Shown here piece by piece: positions 37,005 to 44,082 of a stretch of 64,000 nt of DNA. Location of the stretch: positions 248,001 through 312,000 of the forward strand of contig NZ_PIPK01000002.1 of assembly GCF_003987335.1 (NCBI RefSeq). The letters are read 5' to 3'. Origin of the DNA: Aliidiomarina maris. Lineage in GTDB: Bacteria > Pseudomonadota > Gammaproteobacteria > Enterobacterales > Alteromonadaceae. A program made the translations under genes and the position numbers. The notes below the pieces were generated by a model. That model made no database searches, was not told where the DNA came from, and was given only the letters and a program-made list of their open reading frames with translations. Every line of letters begins with the position of its first letter. Position 1 is the stretch's first letter.

Positions 37005-37625
37005 ATGATGAAAACTAAACCAATGGTACTTTCGACGTTAGCGGCGCTCACCCTCGGGCTTGGAAGCCAAGCAGCGCTGGCACAAGTCTCTCCGAGCGAG
37101 ACGCCATCGTTTTCATATGTTGAAGCAAAATATGTGGAAAGGGACGAAGCCGACACCACCTTTGACGGTTTCGAAGCCGAATTATCAGCCCGTTTAGGCC
37201 AATACATGTTTGTGTCTGGTAGCTACAGCGAAGTATCTGGCAGCGTGACTGGTCTGGGTAGCACTGACTTAGATATCGCCACTGGTCGGGTCGGCTTTAT
37301 CTTCGGCCAAGATCAGCGCGTCTCTGCGTATGTCGGCCCACAGGTCGCATATATCAAAACCAATTATGGTTTAGGTTCAGATGGTGAGTGGCAGATTGGT
37401 GATGAAAGCACCACCGATTGGGGCGCATTCGCTGGCGTACGTGCCATGGTATTACCGCGCATGGAGCTTAACGGCGAAGTCAGCTACATCGACTTTGACC
37501 GCGAAAGCCTGACTTCTTACAGCGCAGGTACTCGTATCTACCTAACGCGTAACTTAGCCGCAACTGGACAGCTGCGCATGGGTGATTTAGATGGCTTTAC
37601 CGTGGGTGTGACCTACGCATTCTAA
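37005..37625 (+). CDS. small outer-membrane beta-barrel protein (paralogue)
   Basis: Protein of 206 residues with signal peptide (MVLSTLAALTLGLGSQAALA) and amphipathic beta strands, ending in Phe (VTYAF). It is related to the barrel at 35694 along its length (GPQVAYIK, WGAFAGVRAM, MELNGEVSYI, LDGFTVGV). The AAGGAG site precedes a double ATG; either may be used. A strong terminator follows. Function unknown. Confidence 0.82.
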   Translation: MMKTKPMVLSTLAALTLGLGSQAALAQVSPSETPSFSYVEAKYVERDEADTTFDGFEAELSARLGQYMFVSGSYSEVSGSVTGLGSTDLDIATGRVGFIFGQDQRVSAYVGPQVAYIKTNYGLGSDGEWQIGDESTTDWGAFAGVRAMVLPRMELNGEVSYIDFDRESLTSYSAGTRIYLTRNLAATGQLRMGDLDGFTVGVTYAF

Positions 37626-37659
37626 GCGTGAGGCTTAGCCCAGACTATTCTCCCTATTG

Positions 37660-37690
37660 GCCCCTCGCGCTCTGCGCAAGGGGCTTTTTT
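37660..37690 (+). terminator. intrinsic terminator after barrel gene
   Basis: GCCCCT-c-GCG-CTCT-GCG-ca-AGGGGC stem followed by TTTTTT. It lies 35 bp after the barrel stop and overlaps the stop region of the convergent gene. Confidence 0.88.
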
Positions 37691-38207
37691 AAAACACACG
37701 ATACCCAACAGACAGCGCAAGGCCTTGCTGGGCTGAATCGCCCTGAAGCATGATCGATGACTGGCGACCAATATGGAATTTAACCCCTGCATTGAAGTTA
37801 ATCTTGGTCTCACTGCCTAAGTCGCGCCTACTATTGCGGTGCGCCAAACCAGGCCCTCCAAACAAGGTAACATAACGGTTCACCGTATACGTTGGGCCCG
37901 TGCTAAACACCCAAAACTCAGACTGATAACGCACTCGTCGCGCTTCAGGGCGGCCAAATTCGTCGAACTGATAATAACCGTCGTTGCGCCAGTACGATGA
38001 GCCAATATTGCCCGACGCGTACCAGCCTGATATTGCACCACGGCCGTCATACGTGCCCGCCCAGATATTCAGGTAACTCGAATCAACGAAACTATTACTG
38101 CCAATTGAATTCCCGCCACCAAAGCCTATCGCAAACTTCTGCGCGTGCGCCGCAGGTGCGAGAGCCAGTAAGCCACCCGTGACCAAAACCGTCCAAATTG
38201 CTTTCAT
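37689..38207 (-). CDS. secreted beta-rich outer-membrane-like protein
   Basis: A protein of 172 residues from the ATG at 38207, which begins a good signal peptide (MKAIWTVLVTGGLLALAPAAHA); an in-frame ATG at 38234 would add nine residues. The mature part is Gly/Ser/Tyr-rich with alternating strands and ends in Phe (GYRVF), so a small outer-membrane barrel is likely (acyloxyacyl hydrolase/PagL-like or OmpA-like barrels are possible analogies, unproven). The segments GPTYTVNRYVTLFGGPGLAH and INFNAGVKFHIG are barrel-like. It lies convergent with the preceding barrel gene. Confidence 0.75.
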   Translation of the reverse strand: MKAIWTVLVTGGLLALAPAAHAQKFAIGFGGGNSIGSNSFVDSSYLNIWAGTYDGRGAISGWYASGNIGSSYWRNDGYYQFDEFGRPEARRVRYQSEFWVFSTGPTYTVNRYVTLFGGPGLAHRNSRRDLGSETKINFNAGVKFHIGRQSSIMLQGDSAQQGLALSVGYRVF

Positions 38208-38350
38208 CAGCGTGCCATTCCCTATGCCATTCAAAGCACTAAAATAGCAGCATTTACCAACGCTGCGCTAGACATGCGACCGCAAATTACCTACAATCTC
38301 GCCCGCTTGTGACGTTCCAAGCCCGCAACACCAAACACGCACCACATAAT

Positions 38351-38427
<77 letters not shown>

Positions 38428-38534
38428 TCAAAGGCTTTCAAAGCATTTCCCCTGCAAATTCCATTACTTTTCTTTTTATGAGTTGAGGTCATCCTCAAAT
38501 CACCCATGACCTTTGCCTAAATTCGCTAAAACTC

Positions 38535-38589
38535 ACCTAAAAAATGCATGTGGCAGATATGTGGCAAATCTGTGGCAGAATTTTTAGGT
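38535..38589. other. candidate recombinase arm-site cluster beside tRNA-Arg
   Basis: Three copies of a 9-mer (ATGTGGCAG, ATGTGGCAA, CTGTGGCAG) begin at 38548, 38559 and 38570, exactly 11 bp apart, so they face the same side of the helix. They are enclosed by a 9-bp inverted repeat, ACCTAAAAA (38535-38543) and TTTTTAGGT (38581-38589). Such arrays about 100 bp downstream of a tRNA resemble arm-type sites of tyrosine recombinases. The 356-bp stretch between the tRNA and ybaK holds no gene that I can see. Confidence 0.55.
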
Positions 38590-38783
38590 CGGATTTTTGC
38601 AGTGTGAATTTTTGACCTTTACTCTCCATTTCCGTAATGACGCTCTGAGCTGGCTAATATTTGCTCTAATCTGAATAATCTTGTAATGTCGTTGTAGGTC
38701 AAGAAAAACTGGCCACCGGTTTATAGTTAATCCAGTATTTTTAGAGCTGCAAATGACATTGGATTTTAGGTGAGCGCACAATA

Positions 38784-39251
38784 ATGACTCCTGCAATTAA
38801 TATAGCTAAAAAACATCAAATAGGGCACACAGTGCATGAGTACGTTCATGATGCGTCGGTGTCGTCTTATGGTGCTGAAGCGGCAGAGAAACTGGGTGCG
38901 CCTGCAGAGCAGGTATTTAAAACCCTGGTGGTGTGTCTTGATGACAGCGAATTGGCTGTCGCCATTATTCCCGTGCTATCCAGGCTTAGCCTCAAACTTG
39001 CGGCAAAAGCGCTTGGCGCTAAACGTGCTCTGATGGCTACAAAATCTGATGTAGAACGCTCGACAGGATATGTTCTGGGCGGGGTCAGCCCACTAGGTCA
39101 AAAGAAACGCCTGAGAACGGTCATTGATATATCGGCGGATCGCCATACTTCAATCTTTGTTAGCGCCGGTCGCCGAGGGGTCGATCTGGAGCTGAGCCCG
39201 AGCGACTTAAAAACGCTGTTAAATGGGAAGTTCGCGGAACTGTGTCAGTAA
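38784..39251 (+). CDS. ybaK: YbaK/EbsC-family Cys-tRNA(Pro) deacylase
   Basis: Trans-editing enzyme of 155 residues that hydrolyses mischarged Cys-tRNA(Pro). Family landmarks are EYVHDASVSSYGAEAAEKLG near the N-terminus, VFKTLVV with the catalytic Lys, and GYVLGGVSPLGQKKRLRTVID, followed by FVSAGRRGVDLELSP. Length is typical. It sits just inside the segment bounded by the two tRNA-Arg copies, downstream of the candidate arm sites, so it may be cargo or a displaced neighbour. Upstream AGGTGAGC is a weak ribosome binding site. Confidence 0.9.
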   Translation: MTPAINIAKKHQIGHTVHEYVHDASVSSYGAEAAEKLGAPAEQVFKTLVVCLDDSELAVAIIPVLSRLSLKLAAKALGAKRALMATKSDVERSTGYVLGGVSPLGQKKRLRTVIDISADRHTSIFVSAGRRGVDLELSPSDLKTLLNGKFAELCQ

Positions 39252-39304
39252 ACTTCATGGAGTCAGTCAGTTGCGCTGGGTCATTGAATTATTTAAGGAA
39301 GAAC

Positions 39305-39394
39305 ATGCTCCGAAGACTTACCTTGTTACTACTGTTACCTTTCCCAGTATTCGCTGATGTAATCCCCCCGAAAAATCGGAGCAGTCATAAATAG
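39305..39394 (+). CDS. 29-residue ORF, signal-peptide-like remnant
   Basis: A short frame of 29 codons with an AAGGAAG site seven bases before ATG. The translation starts MLRRLTLLLLLPFPVFADV, a typical signal peptide with AxA-like cleavage region, then stops after about ten more residues. It could be the 5' remnant of a secreted-protein gene cut off by rearrangement, or a tiny exported peptide. It ends 6 bp before the convergent abiEii stop. Confidence 0.35.
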   Translation: MLRRLTLLLLLPFPVFADVIPPKNRSSHK

Positions 39395-39399
39395 AATGC

Positions 39400-40299
39400 T
39401 CAACTCACTAACAAGGCGGCAAGCTTTTCCATCTGTAGTTGATAAACCTCTAGGCTCTCTTTTTTAAACTTCGCCAAATTCATCAACTTCCATTTTACCG
39501 ATGGAAATTGATGATAATCATAAACAGACCAGTCCGGTTCTAAGCCGTTAAAACTAAGCAGAAATTGCTTATCCGCCTCGTTCAAACTCCGAGTTACAGT
39601 CTCTATTAGCTTGACTCGTGTCGCTTCAAAATCAGCATAAGTAAATACAACATTACTCATGCCTTCAAACTGGTTTTCAAAAGCTGCCCTTTGGTCAAGT
39701 AAGTTGGGGGCAAGCATTTCATGTGTTGGTCGATTGCTACTAATCAGTGCGAATAAGAAACCCCGTTTGATTTCATCAGTAAACCCTATGTTTTCCAACA
39801 ATAGTTTCGTGTCAAAAAGGTCTCGCGGGTGCTGTCTATCCAACGCTGCGCAGATTTTCCCACCGTAAAGCTGACCCAATGGCACCACTGGCATCGCACA
39901 GAACACGTTGTATTGCTCTTGTGCTGCTGAACAAAGTGGCAGCTTTTTTGTAGGACCAATTAAGCCGCGCCCAACCATATTCACTTCAACTTTTATTTGA
40001 ACGCCATACTCACTCATTTGAAGCTTACACACATTCGGCTTGTGCTGAACCCTAATCGTTGCTCGCAACTTATCAACACGATCTTCTATTCGCAGTAGCG
40101 CAGCATTGATTGCTGCGAGTGCTTCCGCGCGCACTTCTAACCCAACATAAGTCAAATCAATATCTACAGAAAGCCTTGGCATGTCCTGCAAAAATAAATT
40201 GATGGCTGTACCGCCATGCATCGCAAAGCAATCCTCTTTCGCGATTTCCGGCAACACATCGAGTAGCAGCTTTACCTGCCTTTTATAAGCTTCGTTCAT
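39400..40299 (-). CDS. abiEii: AbiEii-type nucleotidyltransferase toxin
   Basis: Type IV toxin of the AbiEii/AbiGii family, 299 residues. The nucleotidyltransferase fold is marked by MHGGTAINL (GGT at about 29-31) and RLSVDIDLTYV with the acidic pair D46/D48. AbiEii/MenT-type enzymes transfer nucleotides to tRNA 3' ends or related targets and arrest growth; they protect against phage by abortive infection. It overlaps the antitoxin gene by 4 bases (ATGA). Position between two tRNA-Arg copies fits an acquired defence module. The exact substrate is not predictable here. Confidence 0.9.
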   Translation of the reverse strand: MNEAYKRQVKLLLDVLPEIAKEDCFAMHGGTAINLFLQDMPRLSVDIDLTYVGLEVRAEALAAINAALLRIEDRVDKLRATIRVQHKPNVCKLQMSEYGVQIKVEVNMVGRGLIGPTKKLPLCSAAQEQYNVFCAMPVVPLGQLYGGKICAALDRQHPRDLFDTKLLLENIGFTDEIKRGFLFALISSNRPTHEMLAPNLLDQRAAFENQFEGMSNVVFTYADFEATRVKLIETVTRSLNEADKQFLLSFNGLEPDWSVYDYHQFPSVKWKLMNLAKFKKESLEVYQLQMEKLAALLVS

Positions 40300-41066
40300 T
40301 CCATTGACTCCAGTTCTTTTGGTACAGTGATTTGATATTTCGGGATGTAAACACCGCTCGCTGCTATCGCACGCTTACCCGAGCCTAGGTTTACTCTTCC
40401 TAAATCAAGATACTTCATCCAATCGTGCTTCGCTTTTTCGGCCAGATATAAAAATAAGCGTTTTACTTTTATTGAATTGCAGGCTTCTAATAACTTTTGT
40501 ACGGATGCGGGCCGCAAGTTATTGAGGCCCTCCATGAGCTCATAAGCTTCCAGTAACGATTGTGATTTGGGTGCAAGATACAGACACTCCATGATGGCTC
40601 GCGCCGGCTCTGATACTTTAACCGTGAACTGTTTATGCGGTATTTCGGTTAAACCGATTTCCGCCGGCAAAAAGCTAGAAAGCGTGCACTTGACGTTAAC
40701 GCTCCAATCTTGTTTTTTAAACCAAAGAGGCACATGCTCGCCGTGAGCGCCAAATAGCTGCACGTGCTTTGGGGAAAGCTCTAAATAATGCGCCTTGCCT
40801 TGCAACCCTAGGGCTGTCTTCCCACCAGGATGTAACGATAAGCCGAGCTGAGTTTGCATGGCGTACACCCCGCCGAGGTAATCCACGTGGTCGCCATAGC
40901 GTATTAATGCACCAGCCCCGATGCTGTCAAACCACTGGCTTTTTTTATAGCGTTGCTGCAAATTCAGGCTGTAGCCATTTTCAACAAGCCAAGATGAACA
41001 GAGCACGACGCCCAATGGTTGGGAGCTCAGCAGCCGGTTTAATTTTGATGATATATCCGCACTCAT
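40296..41066 (-). CDS. abiEi: AbiEi-family antitoxin
   Basis: Type IV antitoxin of 256 residues, upstream of and overlapping the AbiEii gene. An N-terminal winged-helix region (about 1-95; KLNRLLSSQPLGVVLCSSWLVENGYS...) resembles AbiEi_3 DNA-binding domains, and the C-terminal part (about 100-250) contains the AbiEi antitoxin region PARAIMECLYLAP and YELMEGL. AbiEi proteins repress their own promoter and prevent toxicity without a stable complex. A perfect 9-bp inverted repeat directly upstream of the start is the likely operator. Confidence 0.88.
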   Translation of the reverse strand: MSADISSKLNRLLSSQPLGVVLCSSWLVENGYSLNLQQRYKKSQWFDSIGAGALIRYGDHVDYLGGVYAMQTQLGLSLHPGGKTALGLQGKAHYLELSPKHVQLFGAHGEHVPLWFKKQDWSVNVKCTLSSFLPAEIGLTEIPHKQFTVKVSEPARAIMECLYLAPKSQSLLEAYELMEGLNNLRPASVQKLLEACNSIKVKRLFLYLAEKAKHDWMKYLDLGRVNLGSGKRAIAASGVYIPKYQITVPKELESME

Positions 41067-41070
41067 GGTA

Positions 41071-41103
41071 CTAACCTGTTAATCATTTCAAACTACAGGT
41101 TAG
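41071..41103 (-). promoter_or_regulatory. abiE operator, 9-bp inverted repeat
   Basis: CTAACCTGT at 41071-41079 and ACAGGTTAG at 41095-41103 are a perfect inverted repeat separated by 15 bp. It begins 5 bp upstream of the abiEi start and overlaps its weak ribosome binding site, so bound antitoxin would block transcription and possibly translation. AbiEi antitoxins are known to bind inverted repeats upstream of their operons. Confidence 0.7.
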
Positions 41104-41461
41104 TTTATATTTTCAATTATGTCAGTACTAATGGTGCTAATTTTTATTAAATTTCAAACCCAAAAGCCTATCGATGATTTAGATAGATTGTCATTCCACT
41201 AAATACTTCCTGTTCCTTCTGGCCTAAAACCAAGTCAAAAAGGTGGAATTTTTTCCACCTAAAAACTCAGGTTTTTCGGAAGGTTCAGAATTTTTTGTCG
41301 CGAGGCAAAGGTCAAAAATTGAAATTTCGGAGTCGGTTTTCTGTGACCAATTTTGTCATTAAACGGTCTCAAAAGTGTCGATTTCGACGCCCAACAAAAA
41401 GTCACAACACCGCTTAAGCCCTTACCACGCCTAGCTTTAACGATTTACCACCGAACCCGTG
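41104..41461. other. AT-rich intergenic stretch with hairpin and repeat
   Basis: No gene is visible between the abiE operator and the tRNA relic. It contains a perfect palindrome AGGTGGAA-TTTT-TTCCACCT at 41241-41260 flanked by A-runs. A 15-bp sequence GTCAAAAATTGAAAT at 41311-41325 is repeated exactly at 41513-41527, just before the second tRNA-Arg, bracketing the tRNA relic. Confidence 0.6.
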
Positions 41462-41500
41462 ACTGCCCTCCGGAGGTAAAGGTCCGACGGCAAATCGGCG
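41462..41500 (+). pseudogene. degenerate tRNA-Arg fragment
   Basis: CTGCCCTCCGGAGG is preceded by A and followed by TAAAGGTCCGACGG, matching the anticodon arm and variable region of the flanking tRNA-Arg(CCG) genes with 14 consecutive identical bases, then scattered matches. The D-arm and acceptor are missing. It lies 30 bp upstream of the intact second copy. A relic of an earlier integration or recombination is the simplest reading. Confidence 0.55.
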
Positions 41501-41529
41501 TTGAGAGTAGAAGTCAAAAATTGAAATAA

Positions 41530-41606
<77 letters not shown>

Positions 41607-42121
41607 TCAAAGGCTTTCAAAGCAATCTCCTTCCAGATTCCATTTTCTCGGCGGGACACTGCAAAGCATGCTCTGACGCTTAAGCAGGCGGTTAAGGGAG
41701 AATTGCTGGTGATTGATTGTGATGAACTTTGGCATTTATGCCACCTTGGAACGACACCGCGTAGCAGCCTGATGTCGTTGCAGACCAATGCTGATATCTT
41801 TTTTGCGAACGTTAATTTTCGAAACCGCCCCCACGACCTTGGCAACGCCCCAGATATCAGCATTTGTGGCCCTGAGCGGCTATTTGCATCCTTTAGCCAC
41901 GCTGCCATTTCAAATCCTGGTCAGGGCGTACCGCCGATAATAACATGCGCCAAGCCACGACGAACTCCCAGCCTGGTGCTGCAAACCGACTGCCCTAGCG
42001 TACACCTCGACGGTGCACAACTTCTACATGTAAGGCAGGTTGGCGGGCTTGACTTGACACTCCTGCCCATCCACTCATTACGCTTCATGATACCGATGAA
42101 TAGCAAAGCGAAATTTCAGCT
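41607..42121. other. 515-bp stretch without a supported gene
   Basis: Between the second tRNA-Arg and the hip operators no convincing gene is found. A plus-strand frame of 146 codons (41703-42143) runs through it, but it has no ribosome binding site, reads into the hip operators, and its composition (Pro/Ser/His/Leu-rich) is not protein-like. A minus-strand frame of 164 codons (41414-41908) crosses the tRNA and is certainly spurious. It may be remnant DNA of a lost element. Confidence 0.5.
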
Positions 42122-42216
42122 TACGCTGCGGCGTAAAAATTGACAATTTACTCTACAGCGTATACATTTAATTTTTACTCTATAGCGTATACTTCAGATA
42201 AATACGCTTCAGCGTA
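42122..42216 (+). promoter_or_regulatory. hipBA operator array, four sites at 27-bp period
   Basis: Four 14-mers fit TACKCTNNRGCGTA: TACGCTGCGGCGTA (42122), TACTCTACAGCGTA (42149), TACTCTATAGCGTA (42176) and TACGCTTCAGCGTA (42203). Each start is exactly 27 bp from the next. The first and fourth are perfect or near-perfect palindromes. A TTGACA -35 element (42140-42145) lies between sites one and two, and TATACA (42161-42166) follows at the edge of site two, so HipB binding would cover the promoter. E. coli hipBA also has four operators, with a different sequence. Confidence 0.85.
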
Positions 42217-42262
42217 TTTGAATGCTTAGTAAGTAAGCATCACACTTTGGAGCAGTCGAATT

Positions 42263-42517
42263 ATGAACATCACACGGCCTGAGCAGCTCAGTACCTTTGT
42301 TAAAGAATACCGCACTAAACAAAGCCTAACCCAGGCTGATGTTGCGGAGCTTGTCGGTATTCGGGTGGCAACTGTTTCAAACTTCGAGAACAAACCTGAA
42401 ACCTGTAAATTAGACACTGTTTTTAGAATTATGGCAGCCCTTAACCTAAAAATTGACATCGCGCCCCGAAGCGAAGCCCCCTCAGCAGGCTCTACTGAAT
42501 GGAATGAAGGGTGGTAG
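42263..42517 (+). CDS. hipB: HipB antitoxin, Xre-family repressor
   Basis: Helix-turn-helix antitoxin of 84 residues. The HTH covers about 17-70, with LTQADVAELVGIRVATVSNFENKPETCKLDTVFRIM closely following E. coli HipB. The C-terminal tail ends in Trp (WNEGW), as E. coli HipB ends EW, the segment that controls its degradation. It is followed 3 bp later by hipA. GGAG lies ten bases before the ATG. It should bind the four upstream 27-bp-periodic operators and repress the operon. Confidence 0.93.
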   Translation: MNITRPEQLSTFVKEYRTKQSLTQADVAELVGIRVATVSNFENKPETCKLDTVFRIMAALNLKIDIAPRSEAPSAGSTEWNEGW

Positions 42518-42520
42518 CGA

Positions 42521-43843
42521 ATGAAGAAGCTTGATCTATATATGAATGGAACCAAAGTTGGCGAGTATACTCAAGCGCGGAGCGGTGCTAATCATTTCAG
42601 TTATGACAATCTGTGGCTTGAGTCCCCGGGGCGACGGAGTATATCTTTATCATTGCCACTTCGCGCCGCGGCTTACTCAGGGCCTGAAGTCTACAATTAC
42701 TTTGACAACCTCATCCCAGATAATCGTGACATTCGTGAACGCATTGTCGCTCGCTTTCGCGCAAAATCAACTGAGCCATTTGATATCCTGGCCGAAATCG
42801 GGCGTGATTGCGTCGGGGCTATTCAGCTCATCCCGCACGGCTCGCAAGCACCTGATGTTAAGCGTATTGAAGCTACCCCTCTTAGCGAGCAAAGCGTCGC
42901 AAAAATACTACAGGGATATCACTCCAAAGCGCCATTAGGGATGGTAGAAGATACCGCTGACTTTCGTATCTCGCTCGCCGGTGCGCAAGAGAAAACAGCT
43001 TTACTGTTTCACCACGGGGAGTGGCATCTACCTCTTGGTGCAACACCAACCACTCATATTATCAAATTGCCCATTGGCGAAATTAAGTCTCACGACCGCG
43101 TGATTGACATGACTCACAGTGTAGAAAATGAATACTTGTGTTTAAAAATTGCCGCAGCATATGGATTTGAAGCGGCTGAGTGCGACATCATCGCCCCTGA
43201 CAATATGAAAGCACTCGCAGTGAAACGCTTTGACCGAAAACTCAGCTCCGACGGCACTTGGATTATGCGGCTACCACAAGAAGATTTTTGTCAGGTCACA
43301 GGTACCTCTGCAGCCAGAAAATATGAATCCGATGGTGGCCCAACAATCCTAACAATCATGAATGAGCTTTTAGGCGCAAGCAATCCGGCAAAGGACCGCT
43401 ACATCTTCATGCGTGCACAAGTTCTGTTTTGGCTATTAGGCGCAACCGACGGTCACGCGAAGAACTTTTCAATTTTTATCAAGCAAGAAAATCAATATAG
43501 TCTCACGCCGCTATACGACATTTTGTCAGCTTTTCCAGCTTTAAGTAAAAAGGGGTTGCACGAAAAAGACCTTAAACTGGCCATGTCACTCAGAGGTAGC
43601 AAAGGCAGAAAATATGAGTGCCGTATGATCCGTCGTAAACACTTTGTGCAAACCGCAAGGGAAGTAGGCTTTAGCGAAGAGTCCATGCATGAAATACTGG
43701 ACGAAATGGCTGCGCTAACAGAAGGCGTCATACAGAAAGTTACTGCTGATCTACCCTCTGATTTCCCAAGCTATATTGCTGAACCAATTTTCGAAGGAAT
43801 GCGCAGATATGCGCGGAAACTGCACGGCGAATATAAGCGTTGA
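42521..43843 (+). CDS. hipA: HipA serine/threonine kinase toxin
   Basis: Type II toxin of 440 residues, the same length as E. coli HipA. HipA phosphorylates glutamyl-tRNA synthetase and induces persistence. The Ser-containing ejectable loop FRISLAGAQEKTALL carries Ser151 (E. coli Ser150, the autophosphorylation site). Catalytic-loop Asp310 and Asn315 are in ATDGHAKNFSIF, and metal-binding Asp333 is in PLYDILSAFP. All key residues are intact, so the toxin should be active. Its 3' end is followed within 10 bp by a degenerate tRNA-Arg piece. Confidence 0.95.
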   Translation: MKKLDLYMNGTKVGEYTQARSGANHFSYDNLWLESPGRRSISLSLPLRAAAYSGPEVYNYFDNLIPDNRDIRERIVARFRAKSTEPFDILAEIGRDCVGAIQLIPHGSQAPDVKRIEATPLSEQSVAKILQGYHSKAPLGMVEDTADFRISLAGAQEKTALLFHHGEWHLPLGATPTTHIIKLPIGEIKSHDRVIDMTHSVENEYLCLKIAAAYGFEAAECDIIAPDNMKALAVKRFDRKLSSDGTWIMRLPQEDFCQVTGTSAARKYESDGGPTILTIMNELLGASNPAKDRYIFMRAQVLFWLLGATDGHAKNFSIFIKQENQYSLTPLYDILSAFPALSKKGLHEKDLKLAMSLRGSKGRKYECRMIRRKHFVQTAREVGFSEESMHEILDEMAALTEGVIQKVTADLPSDFPSYIAEPIFEGMRRYARKLHGEYKR

Positions 43844-43848
43844 CCAAC

Positions 43849-43900
43849 GCAGACCGAGGCCAAGTCTCGAACCATCTCGGGCTCGCCATCAAATGCTTTA
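43849..43900 (+). pseudogene. degenerate tRNA-Arg 3' end, att-like
   Basis: The sequence resembles the 3' half of the tRNA-Arg(CCG) genes plus flank: GAGGCC, TCTCGAACC, and ATCTCGGGCTCGCCATCAAATGCTTT aligned to the tRNA end with only a few mismatches (26 bases, two or three differences). It marks the right border of the hipBA segment and looks like an eroded attachment-site copy. Confidence 0.65.
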
Positions 43901-44082
43901 AGAGGCTTTCATGTACCAATTCCTTTCATTATTTCAGGAAGTGTAGTAACAATATCTGACTCACTCAATACTGAACATGTGACAAATCGTCTTACTTAAG
44001 CAGTTACTAAGCTCGGTAGTTTGTCTAATAAGTTCTGAGTGCTCATAAGACCTTTCCAAAGAAAACCAAAAAGGAATTCAAC

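Noticed and set aside
41703-42143. 146-codon plus-strand ORF
   Set aside because: No ribosome binding site, biased low-complexity translation, and its 3' end overlaps the first hip operator.
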